A DNA stretch of 64,000 bases, taken from positions 62,001-126,000 of the forward strand of contig NZ_JAJITC010000003.1 in the NCBI RefSeq assembly GCF_020881035.1. The letters are read 5' to 3'. The notes beneath the pieces were generated by a model. The model was not told where the DNA came from, searched no databases, and worked only from the letters and a program-made list of their open reading frames with translations. Shown in pieces: positions 35,503-46,060 of this stretch; the first letter of the stretch is position 1; each line of letters opens with the position of its first letter. Source of the DNA: Paraburkholderia translucens. Lineage in GTDB: Bacteria > Pseudomonadota > Gammaproteobacteria > Burkholderiales > Burkholderiaceae. A program made the translations under genes and the position numbers.

Positions 35503-36249
35503 ATGGAACTGCAACATCGCATCGGCAGTCGGGAAGAATGGCTCGCCGCGAGCCGCGCGCTGCTCGCCGAGGAAAAAGCGCATATGCGCGCCGGCGACGA
35601 ACTCGCGCGCAAGCGTCGCGAATTGCCGTGGGTCAAGGTCGAGAAGCTTTATACGTTCGATACGCCAGAGGGTCCCAGGACGCTCGCGGAGCTGTTCGAC
35701 GGCCGCAGTCAACTGATCGTCTATCACTTCATGATGGGACCGGACTGGCAGGAGGGGTGCGTCGGCTGCTCGTTCCTGTCGGACCATATGAGTGGCATTC
35801 TCACGCACCTCGTCCATCACGACGTCAGCTATGTGACGGTATCGCATGCGCCGCTCGCGAAGATCGACGCATTCAAACGGCGCATGGGATGGACCTTTCC
35901 GTGGGTGTCGTCGAGCGGCAGCGAGTTCAATTTCGACTACCACGTGTCGTTCACGCCCGAGGAGCTGGCGAGCAAAAAGGCGTTCTACAACTTCAGCGAG
36001 CAGGACGTCGGCATCGACGAGCAGCACGGTCACAGCGTGTTCTACAAGGACGAAAACGGCGACGTGTACCACACATACTCATGCTATGGGCGCGGCGACG
36101 AGCGCTTCCTGAACACGTACGCGCATCTGGATATCACGCCGAAAGGGCGCAACGAGAAAAGCAATCTGACCGACTGGGTCAGGCATCACGACCGCTATGA
36201 CGACCATGTGCACGCGGCTTGCCCGGCGTGCGGATCGTACACGGTGTGA
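35503..36249 (+). CDS. DUF899 thioredoxin-like protein
   Basis: Encodes 248 residues from ATG 35503 behind AAAGGAGAC. The DUF899 family has a thioredoxin-like fold. Visible are the N-terminal SREEWLAASRALLAEEKAHM, the family core VYHFMMGPDWQEGC followed by VGCSF (a CxxC of GCVGCS), and the FNFDYHVSF block. The C-terminus has CPACGS, a second Cys pair. The reaction is unknown. It probably forms its own transcript under the upstream palindrome. Confidence 0.82.
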   Translation: MELQHRIGSREEWLAASRALLAEEKAHMRAGDELARKRRELPWVKVEKLYTFDTPEGPRTLAELFDGRSQLIVYHFMMGPDWQEGCVGCSFLSDHMSGILTHLVHHDVSYVTVSHAPLAKIDAFKRRMGWTFPWVSSSGSEFNFDYHVSFTPEELASKKAFYNFSEQDVGIDEQHGHSVFYKDENGDVYHTYSCYGRGDERFLNTYAHLDITPKGRNEKSNLTDWVRHHDRYDDHVHAACPACGSYTV

Positions 36250-36270
36250 AATGGCGAGGCGCGTTCAGCG

Positions 36271-36453
36271 CTACAGCGCCATATCGAAGGCGGGTTTGAG
36301 AAATACCTCGATCGCCATCACGACGAGGCCCATCGCCGCGGCGGAGAGCGTCAATACGCCGTATTCGTCGTAGCGCGTGTCGTACAGGCACGCGACGACG
36401 AACAGAATCGCCAGCAGGTTGGTCAGCCAGTAGAAGTCCAGCGCGAGGGGCAT
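36271..36453 (-). CDS. Small hypothetical membrane protein
   Basis: A 60-residue protein from ATG 36453 with two hydrophobic segments (LDFYWLTNLLAILFVVACLY and VLTLSAAAMGLVVMAIEVFL) separated by a short charged turn DTRYDEYG. Length, composition and chromosomal codon use support a real gene. I know no family name. It is convergent with the DUF899 gene and divergent from hut. Confidence 0.6.
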   Translation of the reverse strand: MPLALDFYWLTNLLAILFVVACLYDTRYDEYGVLTLSAAAMGLVVMAIEVFLKPAFDMAL

Positions 36454-36588
36454 CGTTCGAATCCGGGCTCAGGTGTGACGGTGCGAATCGCACCGTCACG
36501 TCCGCGCGATTCTATCGAAACGAGATTACGAATTCTCGACGGCTGCGCTTACACGGATTACGGTCGTCACGCTCTAATTCCACCACCA

Positions 36589-36602
36589 GGTGTATATACA
36601 AG
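36589..36602. promoter_or_regulatory. HutC-like operator 1 (distal)
   Basis: GGTGTATATACAAG matches the HutC palindrome CTTGTATATACAAG at 12 of 14 positions; the right half is perfect. About 200 bases before hutH. Confidence 0.6.
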
Positions 36603-36740
36603 TCTCGGACTCGAGCGCGGCGGCCATGCCGACTCGACGCCCCAACCGCGGCACCCCCTAGCCGTGCGCCAGCGGGGGATTTTCCGCCTGAACGAAGCCG
36701 CAAACTATGGAAATCCCGAGGCACGATATTTAAAAAATAA

Positions 36741-36754
36741 GTTGTATATACAAG
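36741..36754. promoter_or_regulatory. HutC-like operator 2 (promoter-proximal)
   Basis: GTTGTATATACAAG differs from the ideal HutC palindrome by one base. It lies in the AT-rich core promoter. Confidence 0.75.
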
Positions 36755-36778
36755 ACTCGCCCGATAGACTTACTTGAA

Positions 36779-36792
36779 CTTGTATAGACAGG
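36779..36792. promoter_or_regulatory. HutC-like operator 3 (at the hutH leader)
   Basis: CTTGTATAGACAGG has a perfect left half and a degenerate right half, ten bases before the hutH start, where bound repressor would block transcription or translation entry. Confidence 0.6.
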
Positions 36793-36801
36793 ACGACAAC
36801 C

Positions 36802-38322
36802 ATGATTCTGAAGCCCGGCTGCCTGACCCTCCCGCAACTGCGCCAGATCGCGCGTGAGCCGGTCACGCTTGAACTCGATCCCGCCAGCCATGCCGCTATC
36901 GACGCGTGCGCGCAGGCCGTCGCCGAGATCACCGCCAGGGGCGAGCCGGCCTACGGCATCAATACCGGCTTCGGCCGCCTCGCCAGCACGCACATTCCGC
37001 GCGATCAACTCGAACTGCTGCAGCGCAATCTGGTGCTGTCGCATGCGGTCGGCGTCGGCGAGCCGATGTCGCGCCCGGTCGTGCGTCTGCTGATGGCGCT
37101 GAAGCTGTCGAGCCTCGGCCGCGGCCACTCGGGCATCCGCCGCGAAGTGATGGAAGCGCTGATCGCACTGTTCAACGCCGACGTGCTGCCGGTGATCCCG
37201 GTCAAGGGCTCGGTCGGCGCATCGGGCGACCTCGCGCCGCTCGCGCATATGTCGGCGATCCTGCTCGGCGTCGGCGAAGTGTTCGCGAAAGGCGAGCGCA
37301 TCCCGGCTACCGAAGGCCTCGCACTCGTCGGCCTGAAGCCGCTCACGTTGCAGGCGAAGGAAGGTCTGGCGCTGCTGAACGGCACGCAGGCCTCGGCCGC
37401 GCTCGCGCTCTACAACATGTTCGCGATCGAAGACCTGTACCGCACGGCGCTCGTCGCCGGCGCGCTGTCCGTCGACGCGGCGATGGGCTCGGTCAAGCCG
37501 TTCGACGCGCGCATCCACGAACTGCGCGGCCATCGAGGTCAGATCGACGCGGCGGCGGCTTATCGCTCGCTGCTGCAAGGCTCGGCGATCAACGTGTCGC
37601 ACGCCCACTGCGACAAGGTGCAGGACCCGTACAGCCTGCGCTGCCAGCCGCAGGTGATGGGCGCGTGTCTCGACCAGATGCGTCAGGCCGCCGAAACGCT
37701 GCTGGTCGAAGCGAACGCGGTCTCCGACAATCCGCTGATTTTCCCGGACACCGGCGAAGTGCTCTCGGGCGGCAACTTCCACGCCGAGCCGGTCGCGTTC
37801 GCGGCCGACAACCTCGCGCTGGCCGCTGCGGAAATCGGCGCGCTCGCGGAACGCCGCATCGCGCTGCTGATCGACGCGACACTGTCGGGCCTGCCGCCGT
37901 TCCTCGTCAAGGACGGCGGCGTCAACTCCGGCTTCATGATCGCGCACGTGACGGCGGCGGCGCTCGCGTCCGAGAACAAGACGCTCGCGCACCCGGCCTC
38001 GGTCGATTCGCTGCCCACGTCCGCGAACCAGGAGGACCACGTGTCGATGGCGACTTTCGCCGCGCGCAAGCTCGGCGATATCGCCGAGAACACCGCGAAC
38101 ATCCTGTCGATCGAACTGCTCGCCGCCGCTCAGGGCGTCGATCTGCGCGCGCCGCACAAGACCAGCCCGAGCCTGCAGAAGGTGATGGACCTCGTGCGCA
38201 AGCACGTGCCGCACTACGAGCTCGACCACTACTTCGCGCCGGACATCGCAGCCGTCACGAAACTCGTGCAGGCCGGCTCGATCGCGAAGCTGAGCCCGTT
38301 GTCGTTCGCCTCGGAACAATGA
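36802..38322 (+). CDS. hutH: Histidine ammonia-lyase
   Basis: A 506-residue enzyme that deaminates L-histidine to trans-urocanate, the first step of histidine degradation. The MIO cofactor forms from Ala-Ser-Gly at about residues 140-142 in [27 protein letters not shown] and [17 protein letters not shown] are further family blocks. First gene of the operon behind three HutC-like sites, so induced by urocanate by analogy with known hut systems. Confidence 0.96.
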   Translation: MILKPGCLTLPQLRQIAREPVTLELDPASHAAIDACAQAVAEITARGEPAYGINTGFGRLASTHIPRDQLELLQRNLVLSHAVGVGEPMSRPVVRLLMALKLSSLGRGHSGIRREVMEALIALFNADVLPVIPVKGSVGASGDLAPLAHMSAILLGVGEVFAKGERIPATEGLALVGLKPLTLQAKEGLALLNGTQASAALALYNMFAIEDLYRTALVAGALSVDAAMGSVKPFDARIHELRGHRGQIDAAAAYRSLLQGSAINVSHAHCDKVQDPYSLRCQPQVMGACLDQMRQAAETLLVEANAVSDNPLIFPDTGEVLSGGNFHAEPVAFAADNLALAAAEIGALAERRIALLIDATLSGLPPFLVKDGGVNSGFMIAHVTAAALASENKTLAHPASVDSLPTSANQEDHVSMATFAARKLGDIAENTANILSIELLAAAQGVDLRAPHKTSPSLQKVMDLVRKHVPHYELDHYFAPDIAAVTKLVQAGSIAKLSPLSFASEQ

Positions 38323-38347
38323 GTCGCCGGGAACACGGATCACACCT

Positions 38348-39043
38348 ATGAACGCACCGGCTTATCAGGGCATCAAGGACTTCATCCTCGCGCGCATTCA
38401 CGCGGGGGAGTGGGGCGAGGGCGACCAGGTTCCCTCGGAAAACGAGCTTGCGCGCGAGTTCAACGTCGCGCGCATGACGGTCAACCGGGCGTTGCGCGAG
38501 CTGACCTCGGAACAGGTGCTCACACGCGTACAAGGCTCGGGCACCTTCGTCGCCCGTCCCAAGTACGAGTCGACGCTGGTCGCGATCCGCAGCATCTCCG
38601 ATGAGATCGTCGCGCGCGGTCATCGCTATCAGGCACAGGTGCTCGACATCGGCGCAAGCATCGCCGATGCGGCGCTCGCCGAAGAGATGCAGGTGAGCGC
38701 GGGCAGCCCCGTGTTTCATTCGCGCCTGCTGCATTTCGAAAACGAGGAGCCGGTGCAGCTCGAGGAACGCTGGGTCAACCCGGCCGTCGCGCCCGAATAT
38801 GCGTTGCAGGATTTCACCATCACGACGCCGAACCAGTACCTCGTGCGCGTCGCGCCGCTGCAGCGCGTCGAGTACCGCATCGAGGCGCTCGGGGCCGACG
38901 ACATCACGCGCGAGCTGCTGACGATGAGTGAACGCGAGCCGTGTCTCGTGCTGCACCGGCGCACGTGGTCGCAAGGGCAGGTGGCCTCGATCGCGAATCT
39001 GTGGCATCCGGGCACCCGTTACCGCTTCACCGGTCATTTCTGA
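38348..39043 (+). CDS. hutC: Histidine utilization repressor HutC
   Basis: A 231-residue GntR/HutC regulator with an N-terminal winged helix ([20 protein letters not shown]) and a UTRA effector domain from about residue 90 that binds urocanate in characterised homologues. Its place inside the operon 25 bases after hutH gives autoregulation. The palindromes at 36589-36792 are its probable targets. Confidence 0.94.
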   Translation: MNAPAYQGIKDFILARIHAGEWGEGDQVPSENELAREFNVARMTVNRALRELTSEQVLTRVQGSGTFVARPKYESTLVAIRSISDEIVARGHRYQAQVLDIGASIADAALAEEMQVSAGSPVFHSRLLHFENEEPVQLEERWVNPAVAPEYALQDFTITTPNQYLVRVAPLQRVEYRIEALGADDITRELLTMSEREPCLVLHRRTWSQGQVASIANLWHPGTRYRFTGHF

Positions 39044-39114
39044 ATTCGTTTTTTCGCGCCTTTTCGTTTGCGCCGAATCTTTATCGAACCTCTTCACGCC
39101 TCCCGAGGGACACC

Positions 39115-40803
39115 ATGAACGATCCGAAACCCGTCGATCCGCGTCTTGATCCGAGCCGCACGGTCCGCGCACCGCGCGGCGCGCACAAGACCTGCAAGAC
39201 CTGGATCGCGGAAGCCGCGTACCGGATGATCCAGAACAATCTGGACCCCGAAGTCGCCGAGCATCCGCACGCGCTCGTCGTGTATGGCGGCATTGGCCGC
39301 GCCGCGCGCAACTGGGAGTGCTTCGACCAGATCCTCGCGTCGCTGAAGGACCTGAACGAAGACGAAACGCTGCTGATTCAATCGGGCAAGCCGGTCGGCG
39401 TGTTCCGCACGCACGCGGACGCGCCGCGCGTGCTGCTCGCGAATTCGAACCTCGTGCCGCACTGGGCGACGTGGGAACATTTCCATGAACTCGATCGCAA
39501 GGGCCTGATGATGTACGGCCAGATGACCGCGGGCAGCTGGATCTACATCGGCAGCCAGGGCATCGTGCAAGGCACCTACGAGACCTTCTTCGCGGTCGCG
39601 AACCAGCACTTCAACGGGGAGCCCGCGGGCCGCTGGATCCTGACTGGCGGTCTCGGCGGCATGGGCGGCGCGCAGCCGCTCGCGGCGACGATGGCGGGCT
39701 TCTCGATGATCGCGGTCGAATGCGACGAGACGCGCATCGACTTCCGTCTGAAAACGCGCTACGTCGACCGGAAAGCGAAGACGCTCGACGAAGCGCTGGC
39801 CATGATCGAAGCAGCGAAGCAAAGCGGCAAGCCGGTGTCGGTCGGTCTGCTCGGCAATGCCGCCGACGTGTTCGCCGAGTGCGTCGCGCGCGGCATCACG
39901 CCGGACTGCGTGACCGATCAGACGAGCGCGCACGACCCGATTCACGGCTACCTGCCGCAAGGCTGGACGGTGGAGGACTGGCGCGAGCGTCAGAAGACCG
40001 CCCCGCAAAGCATCGTCACGCCGGCCAGGCAGTCGATGGCGAGGCAGGTGCAAGCCATGCTGACGCTGCAGGAACGCGGCGCGGCAACGCTCGACTACGG
40101 CAACAACATCCGCCAGATGGCGCTCGAAATGGGCGTGGAAAACGCGTTCGATTTCCCGGGCTTCGTGCCCGCGTATATCCGTCCGCTGTTCTGCGAAGGC
40201 AAGGGGCCGTTCCGCTGGGTCGCGCTGTCGGGAGATCCCGAGGATATCTACAAGACCGATGCGAAGGTCAAGGAACTGATTCCCGACGATCCGCATCTGC
40301 ATCACTGGCTCGACATGGCGCGCGAACGCATCGCGTTCCAGGGTCTGCCCGCGCGGATCTGCTGGGTCGGCGTGAAGGATCGTTATCGTCTCGGCCAGGC
40401 GTTCAACGAAATGGTCAAAAACGGCGAATTGAAGGCGCCGATCGTGATCGGCCGCGACCATCTCGACACCGGTTCGGTCGCGAGCCCGAACCGCGAAACC
40501 GAATCGATGAAGGACGGCTCGGACGCGGTCAGCGACTGGCCGCTGCTCAACGCGCTGCTGAACACGGCAGGCGGGGCGTCGTGGGTGTCGCTGCATCACG
40601 GCGGCGGCGTCGGCATGGGCTTCTCGCAGCACGCGGGCGTCGTGATCGTCGCGGACGGCACCGAAGCCGCGCACCAGCGCCTCGGCCGCGTACTGCTGAA
40701 CGACCCGGCGACCGGCGTGATGCGTCACGCGGATGCGGGCTATGAACTCGCGCAGCAAACGGCGCGCGAAGTTGGCCTGAATCTGCCGATGCTGGGCCGC
40801 TGA
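39115..40803 (+). CDS. hutU: Urocanate hydratase
   Basis: Encodes 562 residues from ATG 39115 (GAGGGA upstream). It converts urocanate to imidazolone propionate using tightly bound NAD+. NAD-binding Gly motifs are seen in [14 protein letters not shown], and the active-site Cys lies in the family pattern around residues 400-410 ([20 protein letters not shown]). Length equals the family norm. The frame is open from 38941 but only this start is plausible. Confidence 0.96.
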   Translation: MNDPKPVDPRLDPSRTVRAPRGAHKTCKTWIAEAAYRMIQNNLDPEVAEHPHALVVYGGIGRAARNWECFDQILASLKDLNEDETLLIQSGKPVGVFRTHADAPRVLLANSNLVPHWATWEHFHELDRKGLMMYGQMTAGSWIYIGSQGIVQGTYETFFAVANQHFNGEPAGRWILTGGLGGMGGAQPLAATMAGFSMIAVECDETRIDFRLKTRYVDRKAKTLDEALAMIEAAKQSGKPVSVGLLGNAADVFAECVARGITPDCVTDQTSAHDPIHGYLPQGWTVEDWRERQKTAPQSIVTPARQSMARQVQAMLTLQERGAATLDYGNNIRQMALEMGVENAFDFPGFVPAYIRPLFCEGKGPFRWVALSGDPEDIYKTDAKVKELIPDDPHLHHWLDMARERIAFQGLPARICWVGVKDRYRLGQAFNEMVKNGELKAPIVIGRDHLDTGSVASPNRETESMKDGSDAVSDWPLLNALLNTAGGASWVSLHHGGGVGMGFSQHAGVVIVADGTEAAHQRLGRVLLNDPATGVMRHADAGYELAQQTAREVGLNLPMLGR

Positions 40804-40805
40804 TC

Positions 40806-41468
40806 GTGCGCGTTGTCAACGACGCGGGCGGCATGGCAAGCGTCACGCTGATTCGCGGCGCTAGCCTCGTGGCGGCGCCGTGGAAAAACGGCGGCGGGCT
40901 CACGCGCGAGGTGGCCGCGTTTCCGCCGCCGGGCAGCGGGCAGGGCGCGGCGGGCAGCGACTTCCTGTGGCGCGTGAGCGTCGCCGATGTCGAGCAGGCC
41001 GGGCCGTTCTCGCGCTTCGACGGCGTCGAGCGGACGCTCGTATTGCTCTCGGGCGCGGGTATGCTGCTCGATGAGATCGGCGACGCGGGCGTGGTCGCGA
41101 CGCAGGCGTTGCGGCAGCCGCTCGACATCGCGCGCTTTAGCGGCGAGACGCGCATCGACGCGCGGCTCGTCGACGGCGCGACGCGCGACTTCAACCTGAT
41201 GGTTCGGCGCGACGTGGCGCAGGGCGAAATGGACGTGTGGCGCACTGGCGGCCAGGCCGATGCGCCGCGCTCGCTCGACGGCGACGTGGTGCTGCTGTTT
41301 TGCGCGAGCGGCGCGGTCACGGTCACGGTCCCCTTGGCCGCCGAGCACGCGCAGGCTGTGCGGCTCGACAGCGGCGACACGCTGCGCATCGACGGGCCGA
41401 ACGCGCTAGCCTGCGCACTGGCGGGCGAGGGCGCGGTGCTCGCGATCACGATTCACTACACGCGATGA
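40806..41468 (+). CDS. hutD: HutD family protein
   Basis: A 220-residue cupin-like protein of the HutD family ([14 protein letters not shown] near the start, DFNLMVRRD in the middle). In pseudomonads HutD limits overshoot of hut expression and may bind formylglutamate, so a governor role is inferred. It starts at GTG two bases after the hutU stop, and its TGA overlaps the hutI ATG. Confidence 0.9.
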   Translation: MRVVNDAGGMASVTLIRGASLVAAPWKNGGGLTREVAAFPPPGSGQGAAGSDFLWRVSVADVEQAGPFSRFDGVERTLVLLSGAGMLLDEIGDAGVVATQALRQPLDIARFSGETRIDARLVDGATRDFNLMVRRDVAQGEMDVWRTGGQADAPRSLDGDVVLLFCASGAVTVTVPLAAEHAQAVRLDSGDTLRIDGPNALACALAGEGAVLAITIHYTR

Positions 41469-42694
41469 AGCAAACTCTCTGGCATCACCTGAACCTGTGT
41501 GCGCAGGGCGATCCTCGCCACACCGTTGCCGATGCCGCGATCGCGGTCGAAGACGGCCGCATCGCGTGGCTCGGCGCGGCTGCCGAACTTCCCGCGCAAT
41601 ACGCCGGATGGCCGCGCGAAGATCTGCGCGGCGCGTGGGTGACGCCGGGCCTGATCGATTGTCATACGCACCTTGTGTACGGCGGCCAGCGCGCGGACGA
41701 ATTCGCACAGCGTCTCGCGGGTGTCAGCTACGAAGAAATCGCGCGGCAGGGCGGCGGCATTCTGTCGACGGTGCGCGCGACGCGCGCGGCGGACGAAGCG
41801 TCGTTGTTGCGGCAAGCCGCGGCCCGGCTCGAACCGCTGCTCGCCGACGGCGTGACGGCAATCGAAATCAAATCCGGCTACGGCCTCGACCTCGCGAGCG
41901 AGCGCAAGATGCTGCGCGTCGCCCGGCAACTCGGCGAGCGCTATCCGGTCACGGTCTATACGACGTTTCTCGGCGCGCATGCGCTGCCGCCTGAATTCGC
42001 GGGCCGCGCAGACGCGTATATCGACGAAGTCTGCAACACGATGCTGCCCGCGCTCGCGGACGAGGGCCTCGTCGATGCGGTCGACGTGTTCTGCGAGCGC
42101 ATCGGTTTTTCGCTGGCGCAAAGCGAGCGCGTCTTCAACGCCGCCGCGCGCTACGCGTTGCCGGTCAAGATGCACGCCGAGCAGTTGTCGAACGGCGGCG
42201 GCACGGCGCTCGCGGCGCGGCACCGCGCGCTGTCGGCGGATCATTTGGAGTTTCTCGACGAAGCCGGCGTCGCCGCGATGAAAGAAGCGGGCACCGTCGC
42301 GGTGCTGCTGCCGGGCGCGTACTACTTCATTCGCGAGACGCAGTTGCCGCCGCTGGAACTGCTGCGGCGCTACGAGGTGCCGATCGCGCTTTCGACCGAC
42401 AGCAATCCGGGCACCTCGCCCGCAACTTCGTTGCTGCTGATGATGAACATGGCGAGCACGCTGTTTCGCATGACCGTGCCGGAGGTGCTGCAAGGCGTCA
42501 CCGCGCATGCGGCGCGCGCGCTCGGCAAAGCCGGCGAGCACGGCGCGCTGCAAGTCGGTCGCGCGGCCGATTTCGCGGTGTGGTCGGTGGATTCGCTGGC
42601 CGAGCTTGCTTACTGGATTGGCCGGCCTTTGTGCGCGCGCGTCGTGCGCGCGGGCGAAACCGTTTATACGCGGCGCGAGTCGAGTGCGACCTGA
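41465..42694 (+). CDS. hutI: Imidazolonepropionase
   Basis: A 409-residue amidohydrolase that opens the imidazolone ring of imidazolone propionate to N-formimino-L-glutamate. Metal ligands are seen in [14 protein letters not shown] (H-x-H) and [11 protein letters not shown], with SADHLEFL and the Asp in [12 protein letters not shown]. The start overlaps hutD by four bases (ATGA). Confidence 0.95.
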   Translation: MKQTLWHHLNLCAQGDPRHTVADAAIAVEDGRIAWLGAAAELPAQYAGWPREDLRGAWVTPGLIDCHTHLVYGGQRADEFAQRLAGVSYEEIARQGGGILSTVRATRAADEASLLRQAAARLEPLLADGVTAIEIKSGYGLDLASERKMLRVARQLGERYPVTVYTTFLGAHALPPEFAGRADAYIDEVCNTMLPALADEGLVDAVDVFCERIGFSLAQSERVFNAAARYALPVKMHAEQLSNGGGTALAARHRALSADHLEFLDEAGVAAMKEAGTVAVLLPGAYYFIRETQLPPLELLRRYEVPIALSTDSNPGTSPATSLLLMMNMASTLFRMTVPEVLQGVTAHAARALGKAGEHGALQVGRAADFAVWSVDSLAELAYWIGRPLCARVVRAGETVYTRRESSAT

Positions 42695-42709
42695 ACCAGA
42701 GCCAGATAG

Positions 42710-44095
42710 ATGACGCAATCCAATCAATCGCTGTTCGCCGCTCACGCGTATCTGCCCGACGGCTGGCGCCGTAACGTGCTGCTCGAATGGGACACGCAAG
42801 GCACGCTGAGCGCGGTCACGCCGGATCGACCCGAAGCGCCGCCGGGTGTGCCGAAAGCGGCGGGCCCGCTGATGCCTGGCATGCCGAACCTTCACTCGCA
42901 CGCGTTTCAGCGCGCGATGGCGGGGCTGACCGAATATCGCGCCAACGCCACGGATAACTTCTGGTCCTGGCGTGACCTGATGTATCGCTTTGCCGCGCGC
43001 ATCACACCGGAAGGTCTCGCGAGCGTCGCGCAGTGGCTCTACATCGAAATGCTGAAGGCCGGCTATACGTCGGTGTGCGAGTTCCACTACGTGCATCACG
43101 CGCAGGACGGCCGGCGCTACGCGAATCAGGCCGAGCTTGCGCAACGGGTCGTGGATGCGGCATCGGCGAGCGGCATCGGCATCACGATGCTGCCGGTGCT
43201 GTATCAGTTCAGCGGCTTCGGCGCGCGTGCGCCGCGCGACGATCAGCGGCGCTTCGTCAATACGCCGGAGAGCCTGCTCGATCTGCTCGGTACGCTGCGC
43301 GCGGCGCGACCCGAAAACACCGCGCGGCGTTACGGGGTGGCGCCGCATTCGCTGCGCGCGGTGCCGCAGGCGTCGTTGCGCGCGTTGCTTGGCGGCATCG
43401 ATGCCAGCGCGCCCGTGCATATTCATATTGCCGAACAGACCGCCGAAGTCGACGCATGCCTCGAAACCGAAGGCGCGCGGCCGGTGCAATGGCTGCTCGA
43501 TCGTTTCGATGTGGACGGCCGCTGGTGTCTGGTGCACGCCACCCATGTCGATGCGAACGAAACGCTCGCGCTCGCGAAGAGCGGCGCGGTCGCGGGTTTG
43601 TGTCCAAGCACCGAGGCCAATCTCGGCGACGGCATCTTTCCCGCGCACGACTATCTCGCCGCGCACGGCCGCATCGGCGTCGGCTCGGACAGCCATATCG
43701 GCGTCGACTGGCGTGCCGAGTTGCGACTGCTCGAATACGGCCAGCGTCTGACACGCCGGCAGCGCAACGTGCTGGCCTCGGCGCGAGCCCCGCATGTCGC
43801 GGATGGTCTGTACGCGGCCGCGCTCGACGGCGGCGCGCGTGCGACCGGCCGCGCGGTCGGTGCGTTGCTGCCGGGCCATCGCGCGGACTGGCTCGTGCTC
43901 GACGCCGAGCATTCGAGCATCGCCGAACATGCGCCGCAGGCGTGGCTGTCGGGCGTCGTCTTCTGCGAGCATGGCGAGACGCCGATCCGCGATGTTTATG
44001 CAGGCGGCGTCAAGGTCGTCGATGATCGCAGGCATCGAGACGAAGAGGGCGCGTATGCGCGCTATCGCACGGCGCTCGTGGAGCTGCTCAAATAA
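42710..44095 (+). CDS. hutF: Formimidoylglutamate deiminase
   Basis: A 461-residue amidohydrolase of the HutF family with MPGMPNLHSHAFQRAMAGLT (metal His), VHIHIAEQTAEV, VHATHVDANE and GSDSHIGVDWRAEL. It deaminates formiminoglutamate to N-formylglutamate, which sets this operon to the five-step route with hutG, as in Pseudomonas, rather than the formiminoglutamase route. Confidence 0.94.
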   Translation: MTQSNQSLFAAHAYLPDGWRRNVLLEWDTQGTLSAVTPDRPEAPPGVPKAAGPLMPGMPNLHSHAFQRAMAGLTEYRANATDNFWSWRDLMYRFAARITPEGLASVAQWLYIEMLKAGYTSVCEFHYVHHAQDGRRYANQAELAQRVVDAASASGIGITMLPVLYQFSGFGARAPRDDQRRFVNTPESLLDLLGTLRAARPENTARRYGVAPHSLRAVPQASLRALLGGIDASAPVHIHIAEQTAEVDACLETEGARPVQWLLDRFDVDGRWCLVHATHVDANETLALAKSGAVAGLCPSTEANLGDGIFPAHDYLAAHGRIGVGSDSHIGVDWRAELRLLEYGQRLTRRQRNVLASARAPHVADGLYAAALDGGARATGRAVGALLPGHRADWLVLDAEHSSIAEHAPQAWLSGVVFCEHGETPIRDVYAGGVKVVDDRRHRDEEGAYARYRTALVELLK

Positions 44096-44144
44096 CGCCA
44101 TGACCCGCCGAACCGATTCTCCGATCCCCCGATTCTGGACTGAC

Positions 44145-44960
44145 ATGACTGCGTCGAACCTCACGCCGGTTTTCTCGCTGCATCAGGGAAGCCTGCCGCT
44201 TCTGATCTCGATCCCGCATCTGGGCACGCAAATCCCCGCCGACATCGCCGCGACGATGACGCCCCTCGCGCAACGCACCGACGATTGCGACTGGCATCTC
44301 GATCGCCTGTATGCATTCGCGAAACGCCTCGGCGCGTCGATCCTGACACCGACCTACGCGCGCTACGTGATCGACCTGAACCGCCCGCCCGACGGCGCGA
44401 ACCTGTATCCGGGGCAGGACACCACGGGCCTGCTGCCGGTCGATACCTTCGACAAGGAGCCGCTCTATCTCGACGGCCACCTGCCCAGCGACGCCGAAAT
44501 CGCGCGCCGTCGCGACGTCTACTGGAAGCCGTATCACGACGCGCTCACCGGCGAGCTCGCGGCGCTCAAGGCGAAGCACGGCAAGGTGCTGCTGTGGGAA
44601 GCGCATTCGATCCGCTCGCGCGTGCCGCGGTTTTTCGACGGACGTCTGCCGGATTTCAACTTCGGCACCGCGAATGGGGCGAGCGCGGCGCCCGGCATGG
44701 CCGACGAACTGGCCGCGCTGGTCGAGCGCCACGGCGGCTATACGGCGGTCGCCAATGGCCGCTTCAAGGGCGGCTATATCACGCGGCAATACGGGCAGCC
44801 CGGGCAGGGCGTGCATGCGGTGCAACTCGAACTGTCGCAGATCACCTACATGGAAGAGCAACGGCCCTATGCGTACGATGAAAACCTCGCCGCGAAGGTC
44901 GCGCCGCTGCTCGAAGCACTGGTGACGACGGCTCTCGCGCGCGTCGAAGCAAAGGTGTAA
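44145..44960 (+). CDS. hutG: N-formylglutamate deformylase
   Basis: A 271-residue enzyme of the N-formylglutamate amidohydrolase family with LLISIPHLGTQIPADIA (the metal-binding His segment), DLNRPPDGANLYPG and LLWEAHSIRSRVPRFFDG. It releases formate and glutamate in the last step. ATG 44100, 15 codons upstream in frame, is an alternative start. It ends the operon before a strong terminator. Confidence 0.94.
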   Translation: MTASNLTPVFSLHQGSLPLLISIPHLGTQIPADIAATMTPLAQRTDDCDWHLDRLYAFAKRLGASILTPTYARYVIDLNRPPDGANLYPGQDTTGLLPVDTFDKEPLYLDGHLPSDAEIARRRDVYWKPYHDALTGELAALKAKHGKVLLWEAHSIRSRVPRFFDGRLPDFNFGTANGASAAPGMADELAALVERHGGYTAVANGRFKGGYITRQYGQPGQGVHAVQLELSQITYMEEQRPYAYDENLAAKVAPLLEALVTTALARVEAKV

Positions 44961-45307
44961 CAGCATGTGTCCGTGATTGCATGCTGGCGCGATCATATGG
45001 AATGGTTTGAGCGTTTGGCGCGCGCGGCGTGATCGTGCGCCGGCTGTTTCACGACGCGGTGCGCCATGAAAAAAAGCCCCGCGAATGCGGGGCTTTTTGA
45101 TGTGCGCCGCGCCCATTGGACGCGGTTTCAGTCAGTGTTGTGGAGCAACCATTGCGGCACCACGCGTGCCGCAATGGCGCATAAGCATGCCACATCGCGC
45201 CGTCACGGATAGGAACGGCGCGCGAATACGTGTATCAATGCAACACGCGGTGTGTCGTACGGCATTGCACGTCAACCGCGAGGCGACGACTCTTTCAGAA
45301 CGATGAC
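44961..45307. other. Non-coding region after the hut operon
   Basis: Holds the terminator at 45071-45098. I see no further gene. The stretch up to 45307 should include the promoter of the next gene. Confidence 0.4.
45071..45098 (+). terminator. Rho-independent terminator after hut
   Basis: AGCCCCGC-GAAT-GCGGGGCT is a perfect 8-bp GC stem, flanked by A residues before it and T residues after it, so it works in either direction. Confidence 0.9.
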
Positions 45308-46015
45308 ATGGCGGTCATCGGTTCATCAGGCGAAAAGATGGAAGACCCAGCGATGGAAGATTCCGACGAATTGCTGCTGCCAGTCTGGCGCGCGAACCTG
45401 GTGTTGCTGACCAGCGAGGTCGGCGCCGCGACCCGGCTCGCGCGCATGATGACCTTTTCCGCAAGCTATCTGAAGCTGATGCTGTCCGGGCAGCGCGAGT
45501 TCAGCGAGGAGTTCGTGCGCGGCGTCGAGGCCGTTACCGGCTTGCCGGGCGGGTGGATGGACGTGCTGCACACCGGTCCCGACATCCCGCCGAATGCGCG
45601 CGAGGCGATCGACAACGAGCAGCCGCTCGCGCGCTTTCGCGGCACCGCGCATCCGGTGCGCAAGAAGACCGTGCTGCGGCCCGAGCCGATTTTCTTGCAG
45701 CCGCAGCCCGCGCGTCGCATCGAGGAACAACCGCTCGATGTCGAAGCGCACCGCCGTCACGCGCATTTTCGCAAGGTGCGCGATCTCGCCACGCAGGAAG
45801 TGCGGCGCTTCGAGCGGCATCTGCTGCATGCGCCGGTGGAGCTCGCGTCGATGCGCGCGAAAGTCGAGGACGTGATGGCCGCGGCCGAACTCGACGACCG
45901 CATTCAGGCCGATCTCGCGGGCCGCCTCGAACAGATCGACAAGCATCGGAACATGCTGCTCAGGCACGTGGAAAAACTGCAGGCGCTGCTCAGTCAGCTC
46001 GACGACAGCGAGTGA
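45308..46015 (+). CDS. Hypothetical protein with XRE-like helix-turn-helix
   Basis: Encodes about 235 residues from ATG 45308 (ATG 45338 or 45353 are possible). Residues 30-85 resemble a Cro/XRE-type fold (GAATRLARMMTFSASYLKLM, FSEEFVRGVEAVTGLPGGW). A Pro-rich linker and a charged helical C-terminal half with coiled-coil character (VRRFERHLLHAPVELASMRA, EQIDKHRNMLLRHVEKLQAL) follow. I infer a DNA-binding protein with a dimerisation helix. The DUF3857 gene follows 45 bases downstream. Confidence 0.6.
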   Translation: MAVIGSSGEKMEDPAMEDSDELLLPVWRANLVLLTSEVGAATRLARMMTFSASYLKLMLSGQREFSEEFVRGVEAVTGLPGGWMDVLHTGPDIPPNAREAIDNEQPLARFRGTAHPVRKKTVLRPEPIFLQPQPARRIEEQPLDVEAHRRHAHFRKVRDLATQEVRRFERHLLHAPVELASMRAKVEDVMAAAELDDRIQADLAGRLEQIDKHRNMLLRHVEKLQALLSQLDDSE

Positions 46016-46060
46016 CGGTACTGTGCTGGAAGCACGACACGAACCTGGCCGAGGTCGATC

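Larger units (their letters stand above)
36454..36801. other. hut control region
   Basis: Contains three HutC-like palindromes, described separately, within 204 bases. The segment from 36720 to 36795 is AT-rich and the likely core promoter. Confidence 0.6.

Noticed and set aside
41456..44164. A 902-codon open frame antisense to hutI and hutF, and similar long antisense frames over the mrp, uvrA and hutU genes.
   Set aside because: They mirror strongly coding genes on the other strand, are rich in Arg/Ala/His/Gln with no motifs, and arise from GC-rich codon bias.
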